This document shows, piece after piece, positions 19,513-26,950 of a DNA stretch of 64,000 bases. Within the stretch, counting starts at the first letter, position 1, and every line of letters begins with the position of its first letter. This DNA comes from Candidatus Sulfurimonas baltica (lineage in GTDB: Bacteria > Campylobacterota > Campylobacteria > Campylobacterales > Sulfurimonadaceae), in assembly GCF_015265455.1 (NCBI RefSeq), contig NZ_CP054492.1, forward strand, positions 1,612,001-1,676,000, written 5' to 3'. The notes beneath the pieces are model-generated. The model ran no database searches. It saw only the letters and a program-made list of their open reading frames with translations, and had not been told where the DNA came from. The position numbers and the translations under genes are program-made.

Positions 19513-19617
19513 ACCCTCTGAATAATTAGCTATTAGACTCTGGATCAAGTCCAGAGTGACGGAGCTATCGTCATTCCAAGCTTGACTTGGAATCTAGTTT
19601 ATGAATTAATCAGAGGT
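19513..19617. repeat. Nested palindromic element between wtpC and wtpB
   Basis: About 105 bp. Outer inverted ends read CCTCTGAATAATTA and, reversed, CCTCTGATTAATTC. Inside are two small hairpins, CTCTGGA-TCAAG-TCCAGAG and ATTCCAAG-TCAAG-CTTGGAAT, separated by GTGACGG...CGTCA. The whole folds as one long imperfect palindrome. It resembles small palindromic or MITE-like intergenic repeats and splits the wtp operon. Confidence 0.6.
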
Positions 19618-19623
19618 CTCAAT

Positions 19624-20610
19624 CTATATAAAACTAATATCTTTTTTATCAAACCCTATTTGTATTGTCTTTGTTCTATCTGTATAACACCCTTCATAGT
19701 CTCTTTTTAAAATTTTTATAAAAAACTGATGTTGCTTAACTTTTACAAAAAGTTTGTAATGGTCAACTATCCCCATACATTCATCAACGACACCTTCAAA
19801 AACATAATCGGCTTGAATATCCCCATTTTTAGCTACTTTGATTACATTTGGATCTACAGAGTAAACCTTTGTAGAAGATTCATATCCAAGCATAATTGCC
19901 GGGAAAATATTTTTAAAACCTAAAAATTTTGCTACTTCTATGTTTGCAGGATGGTTCAAAACATCTTTTGCTGCTCCAACTTGCTTGATTTCACCATCCA
20001 TAATAATTGCGATTTTATCAGCCAGGTAAGAAGCTTCTCTAAAGTTATGTGTTACATGTATGGTAATAACGTTATATCTTCTATGGATATCCTTTAAACT
20101 CTTCATAATCGCATTTCTAAAAGTTGGGTCAATTGCACTTAATGGCTCATCCAAAAGTAAAATTTTAGGTCTTGAAAATATAGCTCTAGCTATTGCTACA
20201 CGTTGTTTTTCTCCACCACTTAAATCTTGAGTATCACGTTCAAGCAAAGTTTCTAATTTTAAAAATTCAACTATATCTTTAAACAGTTCATCTGCTTTTT
20301 CTATCTTTTTATATCTAGATGAGAACCTAATATTCTCTTGAACATTTAGATTTGGAAATAGTGCAAAGTCCTGATATACAAAACCGATATCTCTCTTTTC
20401 TGTTGCTACCAAAGAGATCTCTTTACCTTTATAAATTATATTTCCACTACATGTATTTAATCCGGCAATGGTCTCTAGTAACATTGTCTTTCCACTTCCA
20501 CTTTGACCAAGAAGAACAAAATATTCATTATTTTTTATATCTAGGTTTATGTCTTTAAGTGAAAAATTACCTGTGCTACATGATAAGTTTTGTATTTTTA
20601 AATTATCCAT
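19624..20610 (-). CDS. wtpC: Tungstate/molybdate ABC transporter ATP-binding protein
   Basis: 328 residues. Walker A LLGQSGSGKTMLLE (about 33-46), Q-loop VYQDFALFPN, signature LSGGEKQRVAIARA (about 131-144), Walker B ILLLDEPLSAID, and the switch His in VTHNF. The C-terminal ~100 residues form a TOBE/MOP-like extension as in ModC/WtpC. It follows the binding protein gene by 3 bp. Confidence 0.85.
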   Translation of the reverse strand: MDNLKIQNLSCSTGNFSLKDINLDIKNNEYFVLLGQSGSGKTMLLETIAGLNTCSGNIIYKGKEISLVATEKRDIGFVYQDFALFPNLNVQENIRFSSRYKKIEKADELFKDIVEFLKLETLLERDTQDLSGGEKQRVAIARAIFSRPKILLLDEPLSAIDPTFRNAIMKSLKDIHRRYNVITIHVTHNFREASYLADKIAIIMDGEIKQVGAAKDVLNHPANIEVAKFLGFKNIFPAIMLGYESSTKVYSVDPNVIKVAKNGDIQADYVFEGVVDECMGIVDHYKLFVKVKQHQFFIKILKRDYEGCYTDRTKTIQIGFDKKDISFI

Positions 20611-20613
20611 TTT

Positions 20614-21573
20614 TTACTTTCCTATTATGGAAGCATCTCCGGTAATAATTGCTGGAGAGATTACTCCCTGACCATTTTTAATCATAATCTCTTGACCTTG
20701 CTCTGAGAGTACAAAGTTTACAAACTTGATTGCACCTTCTTTGTTTGCTGGTGACTTTTTATTTTGCGCAACTGTAATACCGTAAATCATCGCTCCACCT
20801 TTTTTAATGATGAACTGACCCGGTTTTTTTCCACTTATATCAAACGAGGCAGTTTCATAGAACTCTTTAAACTCATTATCTTTTAAAGAGACTTGCTTTG
20901 GCAGAGTAATATAATTCAGTCCATGCTGCTGGGCAACTGACTTGTATATGTAAAGATAATCATAAGCATTAGCTTCGATTAGTCCTAGTAAATCTGTCTC
21001 TTTTGGTCTAACTATAACTTTGTTTCTATCTTCTTCACCAACTTCGTATGAATCACCATATCCAAACAATTTATCAAAAAAACCTGGAGTTTTATAATAC
21101 TTTTCTGCAAGCTTTGTTACTAAAATTGATCTATACCCACATGGGTCCATATTTGGATTTGAGTGTCCAACTTTAACACCCTCTCTTAAAAAGATTTCTG
21201 GCCAATTTTGTTCATTTATCTCATCTGCGTACTTTGCTTTTGAGGTATAAGCTATTGCCATCTCATTGGTTGCAAACTGTGCATTAAATTTTGCATGGTT
21301 TGGAATAAGCAAGTTATTTATTACATTGTAATCAGCACTAGCCATTACATCAGCAGCTTTACCGATTTCAGAGATTTTTCTAGCAGCTGCCTTACTTCCA
21401 CTAGCTTCTCTTTGTACATCATACTGTGGATATTTGGCTTCAAATGCTTTTTCTATTTCTGCAAATGGAACAGCTAAACTACCAGCATGCAATACAGTTA
21501 TTTTCTCTTTTGCGAACAAGCTAGATGCCAATAAAGCACTTAATACTGATGTTAGTAATATTTTTTTATTCAT
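20614..21573 (-). CDS. wtpA: Tungstate/molybdate-binding periplasmic protein
   Basis: 319 residues with a signal peptide (LLASSLFA, cut near residue 21). VLHAGSLAVPF near the mature N-terminus, REASGSKAAARKI, ADVMASADY and NPNMDPCGYRS are typical of WtpA/TupA-like oxyanion-binding proteins. It binds the metal oxyanion in the periplasm for import through WtpB/WtpC. The gene order here is A-C-B. The metal would feed the pterin cofactor of FdhA encoded upstream. Confidence 0.85.
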   Translation of the reverse strand: MNKKILLTSVLSALLASSLFAKEKITVLHAGSLAVPFAEIEKAFEAKYPQYDVQREASGSKAAARKISEIGKAADVMASADYNVINNLLIPNHAKFNAQFATNEMAIAYTSKAKYADEINEQNWPEIFLREGVKVGHSNPNMDPCGYRSILVTKLAEKYYKTPGFFDKLFGYGDSYEVGEEDRNKVIVRPKETDLLGLIEANAYDYLYIYKSVAQQHGLNYITLPKQVSLKDNEFKEFYETASFDISGKKPGQFIIKKGGAMIYGITVAQNKKSPANKEGAIKFVNFVLSEQGQEIMIKNGQGVISPAIITGDASIIGK

Positions 21574-21583
21574 CTCATTTTCC

Positions 21584-22813
21584 TTAATTAAATAAATCTG
21601 TTTTATCTTTTGTATATAGGCAATTAAATTTAATTACCTTTACACTCTCTTGTTCTGAGATTGAAGCTGTTGACTCATTTGTCACAAGAATACAATTGCT
21701 TACATGTAAGACTGTAATCATCCCTGAGCCATATTTATTATCTTGAGTTACTCTGTATTCTCCATTTTTATAAAAGCCAAGTACAACATTTACTCGACCA
21801 GCTTTTGTTTTAAAACTTTTGATGTTTTTTGCAATATCTATGTCATGAAAAACGCTCAAAGAGCCTTGCATCTTGTTTAAAACAGGAAGTGAGAACAAGT
21901 GCATGTTTACCATTGCAGTTAGTGGGTTTCCAGGTAAACACATAACAAAAGTTTTTTGCATTTTTCCCATCATAATAGGACGACCAGGTTTTATATTTAC
22001 ACCATGAAAAGCTATGTTTAAACCGTTACTCTCAAAAGCTTCGGCCATAAAGTCTGCATCTCCCATTGAGATACCGCCTGTAGTGATGATGACGTCATAG
22101 CTTTCAAGACCCTTCACAAATGATATAGACTTCTCCAAAGAGTCAGGCACAACACCAGTGTAAGTTGCATCAAAACCTTTCTCTTTTAAAAGTGAAATGA
22201 TCGCATAAGAGTTACAGTTGTATATCTCACTCTCACCTGCTCTCTCCCATGGCTCTTTTAACTCGTTTCCAGTAGATACAACAGCAATGTTTAGCTTTTT
22301 GTATAAACAGAGCATTGTGATACCTTGAGAGGCCAATATTGCGACCATAGCCGATGTAACAACTTCACCTTTGCTAAACAATGCATCTTCTAAAGCTTTT
22401 TCTTCACCTTTAAATCTTAAACATGAATTTTTCACAACATTTTGTTTAATTGTAACCTCATCATTTTTGTACTCTAAAACATCTTCTATTGGGATGATAG
22501 TATCTGCATCATCTGGTACTTTTGCACCTGTCATGATTTTATAACACTCATTTTCATTTAAACATTCAGCAGAGTCTTCACCAGCTAAAATTGTTTTTAC
22601 AACTTTAAGTCTTTTACCTGCATCTGTTGCTTTTATGGCAAAACCATCCATGGCAGAGTTATTAAAAGATGGTAGATTCTTTATACAGGAAATATCTTGT
22701 GCCAAAACTCTTCCAAGAGAGTCTTGTATATGAACTATTTCCTCTATACCGGTAATCTCTGCTATTTCTAGTGACAAAGAAACAGCATCTTTAAAATCTA
22801 AATACTTATACAT
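21584..22813 (-). CDS. moeA: Molybdopterin molybdenumtransferase
   Basis: Inserts the metal into molybdopterin-AMP. 409 residues with NNSAMDGFA (about 49-57), MTGAKVPDDADTI, VSTGNEL, TTGGISMGD and CLPGNPLTAMV, all conserved in MoeA. It overlaps the desulfurase gene by 8 bp and is followed by wtpA after 10 bp, so metal uptake and insertion are co-expressed. Confidence 0.93.
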   Translation of the reverse strand: MYKYLDFKDAVSLSLEIAEITGIEEIVHIQDSLGRVLAQDISCIKNLPSFNNSAMDGFAIKATDAGKRLKVVKTILAGEDSAECLNENECYKIMTGAKVPDDADTIIPIEDVLEYKNDEVTIKQNVVKNSCLRFKGEEKALEDALFSKGEVVTSAMVAILASQGITMLCLYKKLNIAVVSTGNELKEPWERAGESEIYNCNSYAIISLLKEKGFDATYTGVVPDSLEKSISFVKGLESYDVIITTGGISMGDADFMAEAFESNGLNIAFHGVNIKPGRPIMMGKMQKTFVMCLPGNPLTAMVNMHLFSLPVLNKMQGSLSVFHDIDIAKNIKSFKTKAGRVNVVLGFYKNGEYRVTQDNKYGSGMITVLHVSNCILVTNESTASISEQESVKVIKFNCLYTKDKTDLFN

Positions 22814-23786
22814 GTAAAGCCTTTATTTGTCTGTAAGATTTACCTATTTTTGAAGCTACATGTAGAATCTCTTCGCTGTTTAAATTTTTGCAAAAAGACA
22901 AAGATAGAGCTTGTCTGCTTTGTAATTCCGTATAACCCATTGCTTGAATAATTCTAGAAGGACGAGAGAGACCTAAAGAGCACCCTTCCCCATTTGTTAC
23001 AAATATACTTGAGAGACTTAAGTTTCTGATTACTTCTCTCGCTTTAATCCCTTTAAGTCCAAAATGAACAACATTATTTAGTGTTAAGTCTGAATCGACA
23101 AAGAAGATAATGTCACCTTTTAAACTCTCTTTTAAAACATTGATAAACTCTTCTTTACATGTAACTGCTTCCTTGCCTTTGTTTATGGCATCTGCGATAA
23201 GCTTTAGTCCTACAGTATCAATACTCGCTAAATTTTGTTCTTTAAATAGATTGTTGTGAAGCAATATTGAGTGAGTGAAATAACCACTAAGTTTGTATAC
23301 ATCAAAATAAGCCACGTCACAATGAGTAGCATCTAGTGTTGCTGATATATTAGAGATAACAGTTCCACTAAAAACTTCTTTGATCTTTTGTAAATCAACC
23401 TTTACAAAAGTATCGATTATGTATGGTGAGACAAACAGATACTCCTCTTTTATGGAGCTAATCGCCTTGTAGTCAATTGTTCCATCAGGCATAAGGTTTA
23501 TATACGTAACACTAAAACCTAATGACTCATAAAGCTGGGCTGCTTGAACGACTGCTTCGCTCTCACCAAGGTTTACGGCAATGTCTGACTTTAATTCCAG
23601 CATTAAACCTAAAAAACCTTCTTTTGAAAAAGAGAAACTGTGTAAAGATGAAAAGTTAAATCTTGATGTTAAATCTTTACTCATCTCTTCAAATTCTACA
23701 TTAGTACTCAAAGGTTCAATACTCAGCGTTTTTGATACTGACAAATCATTTGCCTCAGGATAATTCAAACAGTTTAATTTATACAT
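22806..23786 (-). CDS. Divergent cysteine desulfurase-like aminotransferase
   Basis: 326 residues from the ATG at 23786, chosen because AAGGGGAG lies just before it. The fold-type I PLP lysine is seen in FDVYKLSGY, aligned with the SxHKxxGP site of NifS/IscS. GEGCSLGLSRPS aligns with the catalytic-Cys loop (GSACTS) of IscS. Overall identity looks low and the protein is about 60 residues shorter than IscS. Position between a ModE-like regulator and moeA, with fdhD nearby, suggests a sulfur donor for FdhD-dependent sulfuration of the formate dehydrogenase cofactor. Loss of activity cannot be excluded. Confidence 0.65.
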   Translation of the reverse strand: MYKLNCLNYPEANDLSVSKTLSIEPLSTNVEFEEMSKDLTSRFNFSSLHSFSFSKEGFLGLMLELKSDIAVNLGESEAVVQAAQLYESLGFSVTYINLMPDGTIDYKAISSIKEEYLFVSPYIIDTFVKVDLQKIKEVFSGTVISNISATLDATHCDVAYFDVYKLSGYFTHSILLHNNLFKEQNLASIDTVGLKLIADAINKGKEAVTCKEEFINVLKESLKGDIIFFVDSDLTLNNVVHFGLKGIKAREVIRNLSLSSIFVTNGEGCSLGLSRPSRIIQAMGYTELQSRQALSLSFCKNLNSEEILHVASKIGKSYRQIKALHV

Positions 23787-24153
23787 CTTGACTCCCCTTT
23801 GTACAATTAATAATCTCTCCATCTGCCATAAAAATCTCTTCAAATCTTTTAGTTGAAAAATCTCTAACTTCTTTTTCTAAGAGTTTATACTTGAGTATAA
23901 GTTCTTTTGCTTTGGGTGTTAGTGCTGTTCCGCCGGAATCTCTTCCTTTTTTAACCACCACTAAATCATCTTCAATATACTCTTGAAGTATCTTTATGTG
24001 AGACCAAGCTTTTTTATAGTTCATCCCAACTCTCTTGGAAGCTTCTGAGATAGAACCTGTTTCATCGATTAGTTCTAAGATTTGAGTTTTACCACCACCA
24101 AAGACTAGATGCTCATTGTCATCTTCTATCCAGGTCTTAACTTTTACTACCAT
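23779..24153 (-). CDS. ModE-like winged-helix regulator without molybdate domains
   Basis: 124 residues from the ATG at 24153, which follows AAGGA. The N-terminal winged helix has GGGKTQILELIDETGSISEAS and YKKAWSHIKILQ (shown in parts), matching the LysR-like ModE N-terminal domain; LTPKAKELI follows. It has no MOP/Di-MOP metal-binding domain, so it is a DNA-binding-only form. Its 5' end overlaps the duplicated-repeat gene by 17 bp and its 3' end overlaps the desulfurase gene by 8 bp. A role in regulating this operon is likely; see the twin palindrome before fdhD. Confidence 0.75.
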   Translation of the reverse strand: MVVKVKTWIEDDNEHLVFGGGKTQILELIDETGSISEASKRVGMNYKKAWSHIKILQEYIEDDLVVVKKGRDSGGTALTPKAKELILKYKLLEKEVRDFSTKRFEEIFMADGEIINCTKGSQDV

Positions 24154-24523
24154 GATGAATCCTTGTTCTAAAACATCCAAGTTGACAATATATAACTTCA
24201 ATGTCACTTTTTTTAGTAGTAGAACCAACTCTATTCAAAGAAAATTCTTTAGCTACCTCCCAGGCAGCACTACACTCTAGTTTTTTTTCACTGTTAGCTT
24301 TTGAAGATAGTTTTTCATATATATCATCTATTGCATCGCCAAAATCTTTACTGCCAAAAACGCCAAGTTCGCAGTTGTCAATTCTGATACCATGTTTTTT
24401 AGTAATCTCAGCTATCTCTTTTGGTTCTACATGTAGCTCTCTAGCCAATTTAAAAGCATCTAAACAATTAATCTTTCCATCATCATTTAGATATTGCTTT
24501 AAAATTTGCTCTATGTTATCCAT
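24137..24523 (-). CDS. Two-repeat protein of the fdh accessory operon
   Basis: 128 residues from the ATG at 24523, preceded by GGAAGAG; an ATG 4 codons earlier is less well placed. The sequence is an internal duplication. Residues about 14-58 contain INCLDAFKLARELHVE then CELGVFG; residues about 79-118 contain LECSAAWEVAKEFSL then CQLGCF. Each half has one Cys near its start and CxLGxF at its end. I do not know the family. It lies between fdhD and the ModE-like gene with overlaps on both sides, so a role in formate dehydrogenase assembly or regulation is inferred from position. Confidence 0.65.
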   Translation of the reverse strand: MDNIEQILKQYLNDDGKINCLDAFKLARELHVEPKEIAEITKKHGIRIDNCELGVFGSKDFGDAIDDIYEKLSSKANSEKKLECSAAWEVAKEFSLNRVGSTTKKSDIEVIYCQLGCFRTRIHHGSKS

Positions 24524-25304
24524 GAACTCTTCCACTATGTGTATATATGTTCATTTTTCTTCCTCTAGCAAAGCCTATAAGGGTTATTCCGTGTTTATTG
24601 GCTGTTTGTACTCCAAGGTATGTCGGAGCAGTTCTAGATACCACTATGGGAATTCTATGCATAACTGCTTTTACAACCATTTCAGAACTTAGTCTTCCAC
24701 TAACAAATAAAACTGATTTTGTTGTGTCAAGTCCATCTATTTTGCATTTACCAACAACTTTATCTATTGCGTTGTGTCTACCTATGTCTTCGGCAGTAAC
24801 AGTACTTTTATCTTCTAAAAACAGCGTTGCTTTATGAACACAACCTGTCAGTGTATACAGTTCGCTATCAGCGTAGAATTTTTTAACTTCATCGCTAATA
24901 GTCTCTGGGCTAATCACAAAACTAGTTTGATTAAATGGAATTTCCAGACTTCCGGCAACATTACCGGTAATTCCTCCACCACAACCGCTTACTAGTGTTT
25001 TTTCTTTATATAGGTTTTGTAGTGAGTCTGTATCAACTGCTGCTTTGATATCTACTCTTAAACCATCTTCACTTACTTCTATAGACTCCACATCACTTAC
25101 GTGAGTGATTACATTTTCACTCATCAAAAAGCCAATTGCATGTGCCTTTTGATCTTTAGGTATACACATCATAGATATGATTTTTTCACCATTTAGGTAA
25201 ACATTTAGTCTTGCTTCTTCAATAGTTACATCTTCTACTTCTGTTATCTCATCACCGTTTACTCTGTCAATGATGATAGTTTTTAAATATTTACTATTTG
25301 GCAT
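24516..25304 (-). CDS. fdhD: Formate dehydrogenase accessory sulfurtransferase
   Basis: 262 residues. FdhD moves sulfur from a cysteine desulfurase to the pterin cofactor before it enters FdhA. The region VSGCGGGITG (about residues 105-114) is the reactive loop; only the first Cys of the E. coli CxxC motif is present, the second is Gly. EDIGRHNAIDKVVG, FVSGRLSSEMVVK and SRTAPT are typical of FdhD. It heads its own transcription unit behind a terminator-like hairpin and a twin palindrome. Confidence 0.92.
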   Translation of the reverse strand: MPNSKYLKTIIIDRVNGDEITEVEDVTIEEARLNVYLNGEKIISMMCIPKDQKAHAIGFLMSENVITHVSDVESIEVSEDGLRVDIKAAVDTDSLQNLYKEKTLVSGCGGGITGNVAGSLEIPFNQTSFVISPETISDEVKKFYADSELYTLTGCVHKATLFLEDKSTVTAEDIGRHNAIDKVVGKCKIDGLDTTKSVLFVSGRLSSEMVVKAVMHRIPIVVSRTAPTYLGVQTANKHGITLIGFARGRKMNIYTHSGRVHG

Positions 25305-25320
25305 TTTATCCCCTCTTAAC

Positions 25321-25369
25321 TATGCAAATTTTGCATATTTTAAATTATTAATATGCTAGTTTTGCATAT
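25321..25369. promoter_or_regulatory. Twin TATGC-N7-GCATA operator upstream of fdhD
   Basis: Two inverted repeats in tandem: TATGCAAATTTTGCATA at 25321-25337 and ATATGCTAGTTTTGCATAT at 25351-25369. Both have TATGC-N7-GCATA, and their centres are 31 bp apart, about three helix turns. They lie 17-65 bp ahead of the fdhD start. A dimeric regulator is expected; the ModE-like protein of this operon is the nearest candidate. Confidence 0.6.
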
Positions 25370-25390
25370 TTAAAGTCTTTAAAAAGAACA

Positions 25391-25406
25391 CTCCACCAAA
25401 ATGGAG
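25391..25406 (-). terminator. Hairpin after fdhC
   Basis: On the minus strand CTCCA-TTTTGG-TGGAG is followed by a T-rich run (TGTTCTTTTTA). It lies 20 bp after the fdhC stop and before the fdhD operator region, so it probably separates the two transcription units. Confidence 0.55.
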
Positions 25407-25425
25407 GAATGAACTAATTAATATC

Positions 25426-26322
25426 TTAAACTTCGCCTTTTTCTTTTAGCTCTCTATAATAAGAACTATGAAGAACTTCAACTTCTTCTTCTTCTTTATA
25501 ACCGTTTATCATACTGTGGATAGCACCTTTAATCGCAAATACTGCCATGTAGATATGTACAAAGAAAAGAGCTAAAATAGCTAATCCTAAAACATTATGA
25601 ACAATAGCACTTGCTCTTAAAAAGTCAATTTGAGAGATATGGTATGTATTTAGTATTTCAAATCTAAAGTCTTGAAAATACATAGCCACACCCGTAACTA
25701 TCATTAAAAAGCCACCAAGAGTAGCTAACCAATACCAAGTTTTCTGCCCAGCATTAAATCTACCTGCAGGAACCGGCTTTTTATCTTTATTTAAATAACC
25801 GCCTACTATCATTAGCCACTTAATGTCATCCCAATGAAGGAACATCCATCTCAGCCACATAAAAAACATAGGTACAATACTTACTATAAAAAGAAGTGTT
25901 GAGATTGCATGAATCTCTTTATTTACTCTTACAAATTCTCCACCACCAAAAGTACTACCAAACATCATAATTAGACCCGTAGGAATAAGTAAGATGAACG
26001 ATATACCTGCGATAGTATGAATAACTCTATGAAACAGAGTAAATACATAAATTTTCTTTCTATCATGAGAGAAAATCATTGGACCAATTACCAGATAATG
26101 TACAACGAATACAGCTGGCACTCCAAATAAAACACCCAAAAACAGTGGTTTAAAATATGTACTTTGTAATATAGTAAAATATTGTCCTAAATGTAATGAA
26201 CCCTTCTTATCGTAACCAAGGATATTATCAATCAGATTATCGCTCCATACAACACTCTCACTATACCCGAAGGCTAGTGAAGAGAGTGCGATAAGAGCGA
26301 TTATGATATATTTACTTTTCAT
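25426..26322 (-). CDS. fdhC: Formate dehydrogenase cytochrome b subunit
   Basis: 298 residues, membrane-bound gamma subunit that passes electrons from FdhB to the quinone pool. An N-terminal signal-like helix is followed by four more hydrophobic segments. Histidines for two haems are seen in LFHRVIHTIAG, NKEIHAIST, IVHNVLGLA and ALFFVHIYMAVFA. It is 9 bp after fdhB. Confidence 0.9.
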   Translation of the reverse strand: MKSKYIIIALIALSSLAFGYSESVVWSDNLIDNILGYDKKGSLHLGQYFTILQSTYFKPLFLGVLFGVPAVFVVHYLVIGPMIFSHDRKKIYVFTLFHRVIHTIAGISFILLIPTGLIMMFGSTFGGGEFVRVNKEIHAISTLLFIVSIVPMFFMWLRWMFLHWDDIKWLMIVGGYLNKDKKPVPAGRFNAGQKTWYWLATLGGFLMIVTGVAMYFQDFRFEILNTYHISQIDFLRASAIVHNVLGLAILALFFVHIYMAVFAIKGAIHSMINGYKEEEEVEVLHSSYYRELKEKGEV

Positions 26323-26331
26323 AATAATGTC

Positions 26332-26946
26332 CTATATTTTAGAACCATATGCTGTTGACCATCCATAAGGTTGTGTTTTAGCGCCATGGCCAACTGATAA
26401 TACTCTCTCTCTATAAATAGCAGAGATTGCTTCTGAATCACCAACAAGTAATGCTTTAGTAGCACACATAGAAGCACAAACAGGTACTTTACCTTCTGCG
26501 ATTCTATTTTGACCGTACATTTCTCTCTCTTTGTGTGAGTTAGTCTCTTGGGGACCACCAGCACACATAGTACATTTGTCCATTACGCCTTTAACTCCAA
26601 AAGCCCCATCCTGTGGGAATTGAGGAGCGCCAAAAGGACAAGCGTATAGACAGTAAGCACAGCCAATACATTTTTCTTTGTCGTGTAAAACGATACCGTC
26701 CTCTCTGATATAGAAACAATCAGTAGGACAAACTTGCTCACAAGGAGCATCTGTACAGTGCATACAAGCAATAGATAAAGAGTATTCTAACCCAGCAATA
26801 CCTTCATTCATGGCAATTACTTTTCTTCTGTTAATGCCCGCTGGTAACTCGTGCGCTTGGGCACAAGCTACAGAACAACCATCACAAGAAATACATCTGT
26901 GCTCATCACAAAAAAACTTTAATCTTGAACTTTCACTCATAACCAA
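26332..26946 (-). CDS. fdhB: Formate dehydrogenase iron-sulfur subunit
   Basis: 204 residues carrying four 4Fe-4S clusters. Cysteine motifs are CISCDGCSVAC (about 17-27), CMHCTDAPCEQVCP (about 61-74), CIGCAYCLYACP (about 93-104) and CTMCAGG...CASMC (about 125-162). It relays electrons from FdhA to FdhC on the periplasmic side. It starts 4 bp after the fdhA stop. Confidence 0.93.
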   Translation of the reverse strand: MVMSESSRLKFFCDEHRCISCDGCSVACAQAHELPAGINRRKVIAMNEGIAGLEYSLSIACMHCTDAPCEQVCPTDCFYIREDGIVLHDKEKCIGCAYCLYACPFGAPQFPQDGAFGVKGVMDKCTMCAGGPQETNSHKEREMYGQNRIAEGKVPVCASMCATKALLVGDSEAISAIYRERVLSVGHGAKTQPYGWSTAYGSKI

Positions 26947-26950
26947 CTCC

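Noticed and set aside
19489-19548. Extra 20 N-terminal codons on the wtpB permease
   Set aside because: They fall partly in the palindromic repeat; a GTG with a strong ribosome site marks the true start.
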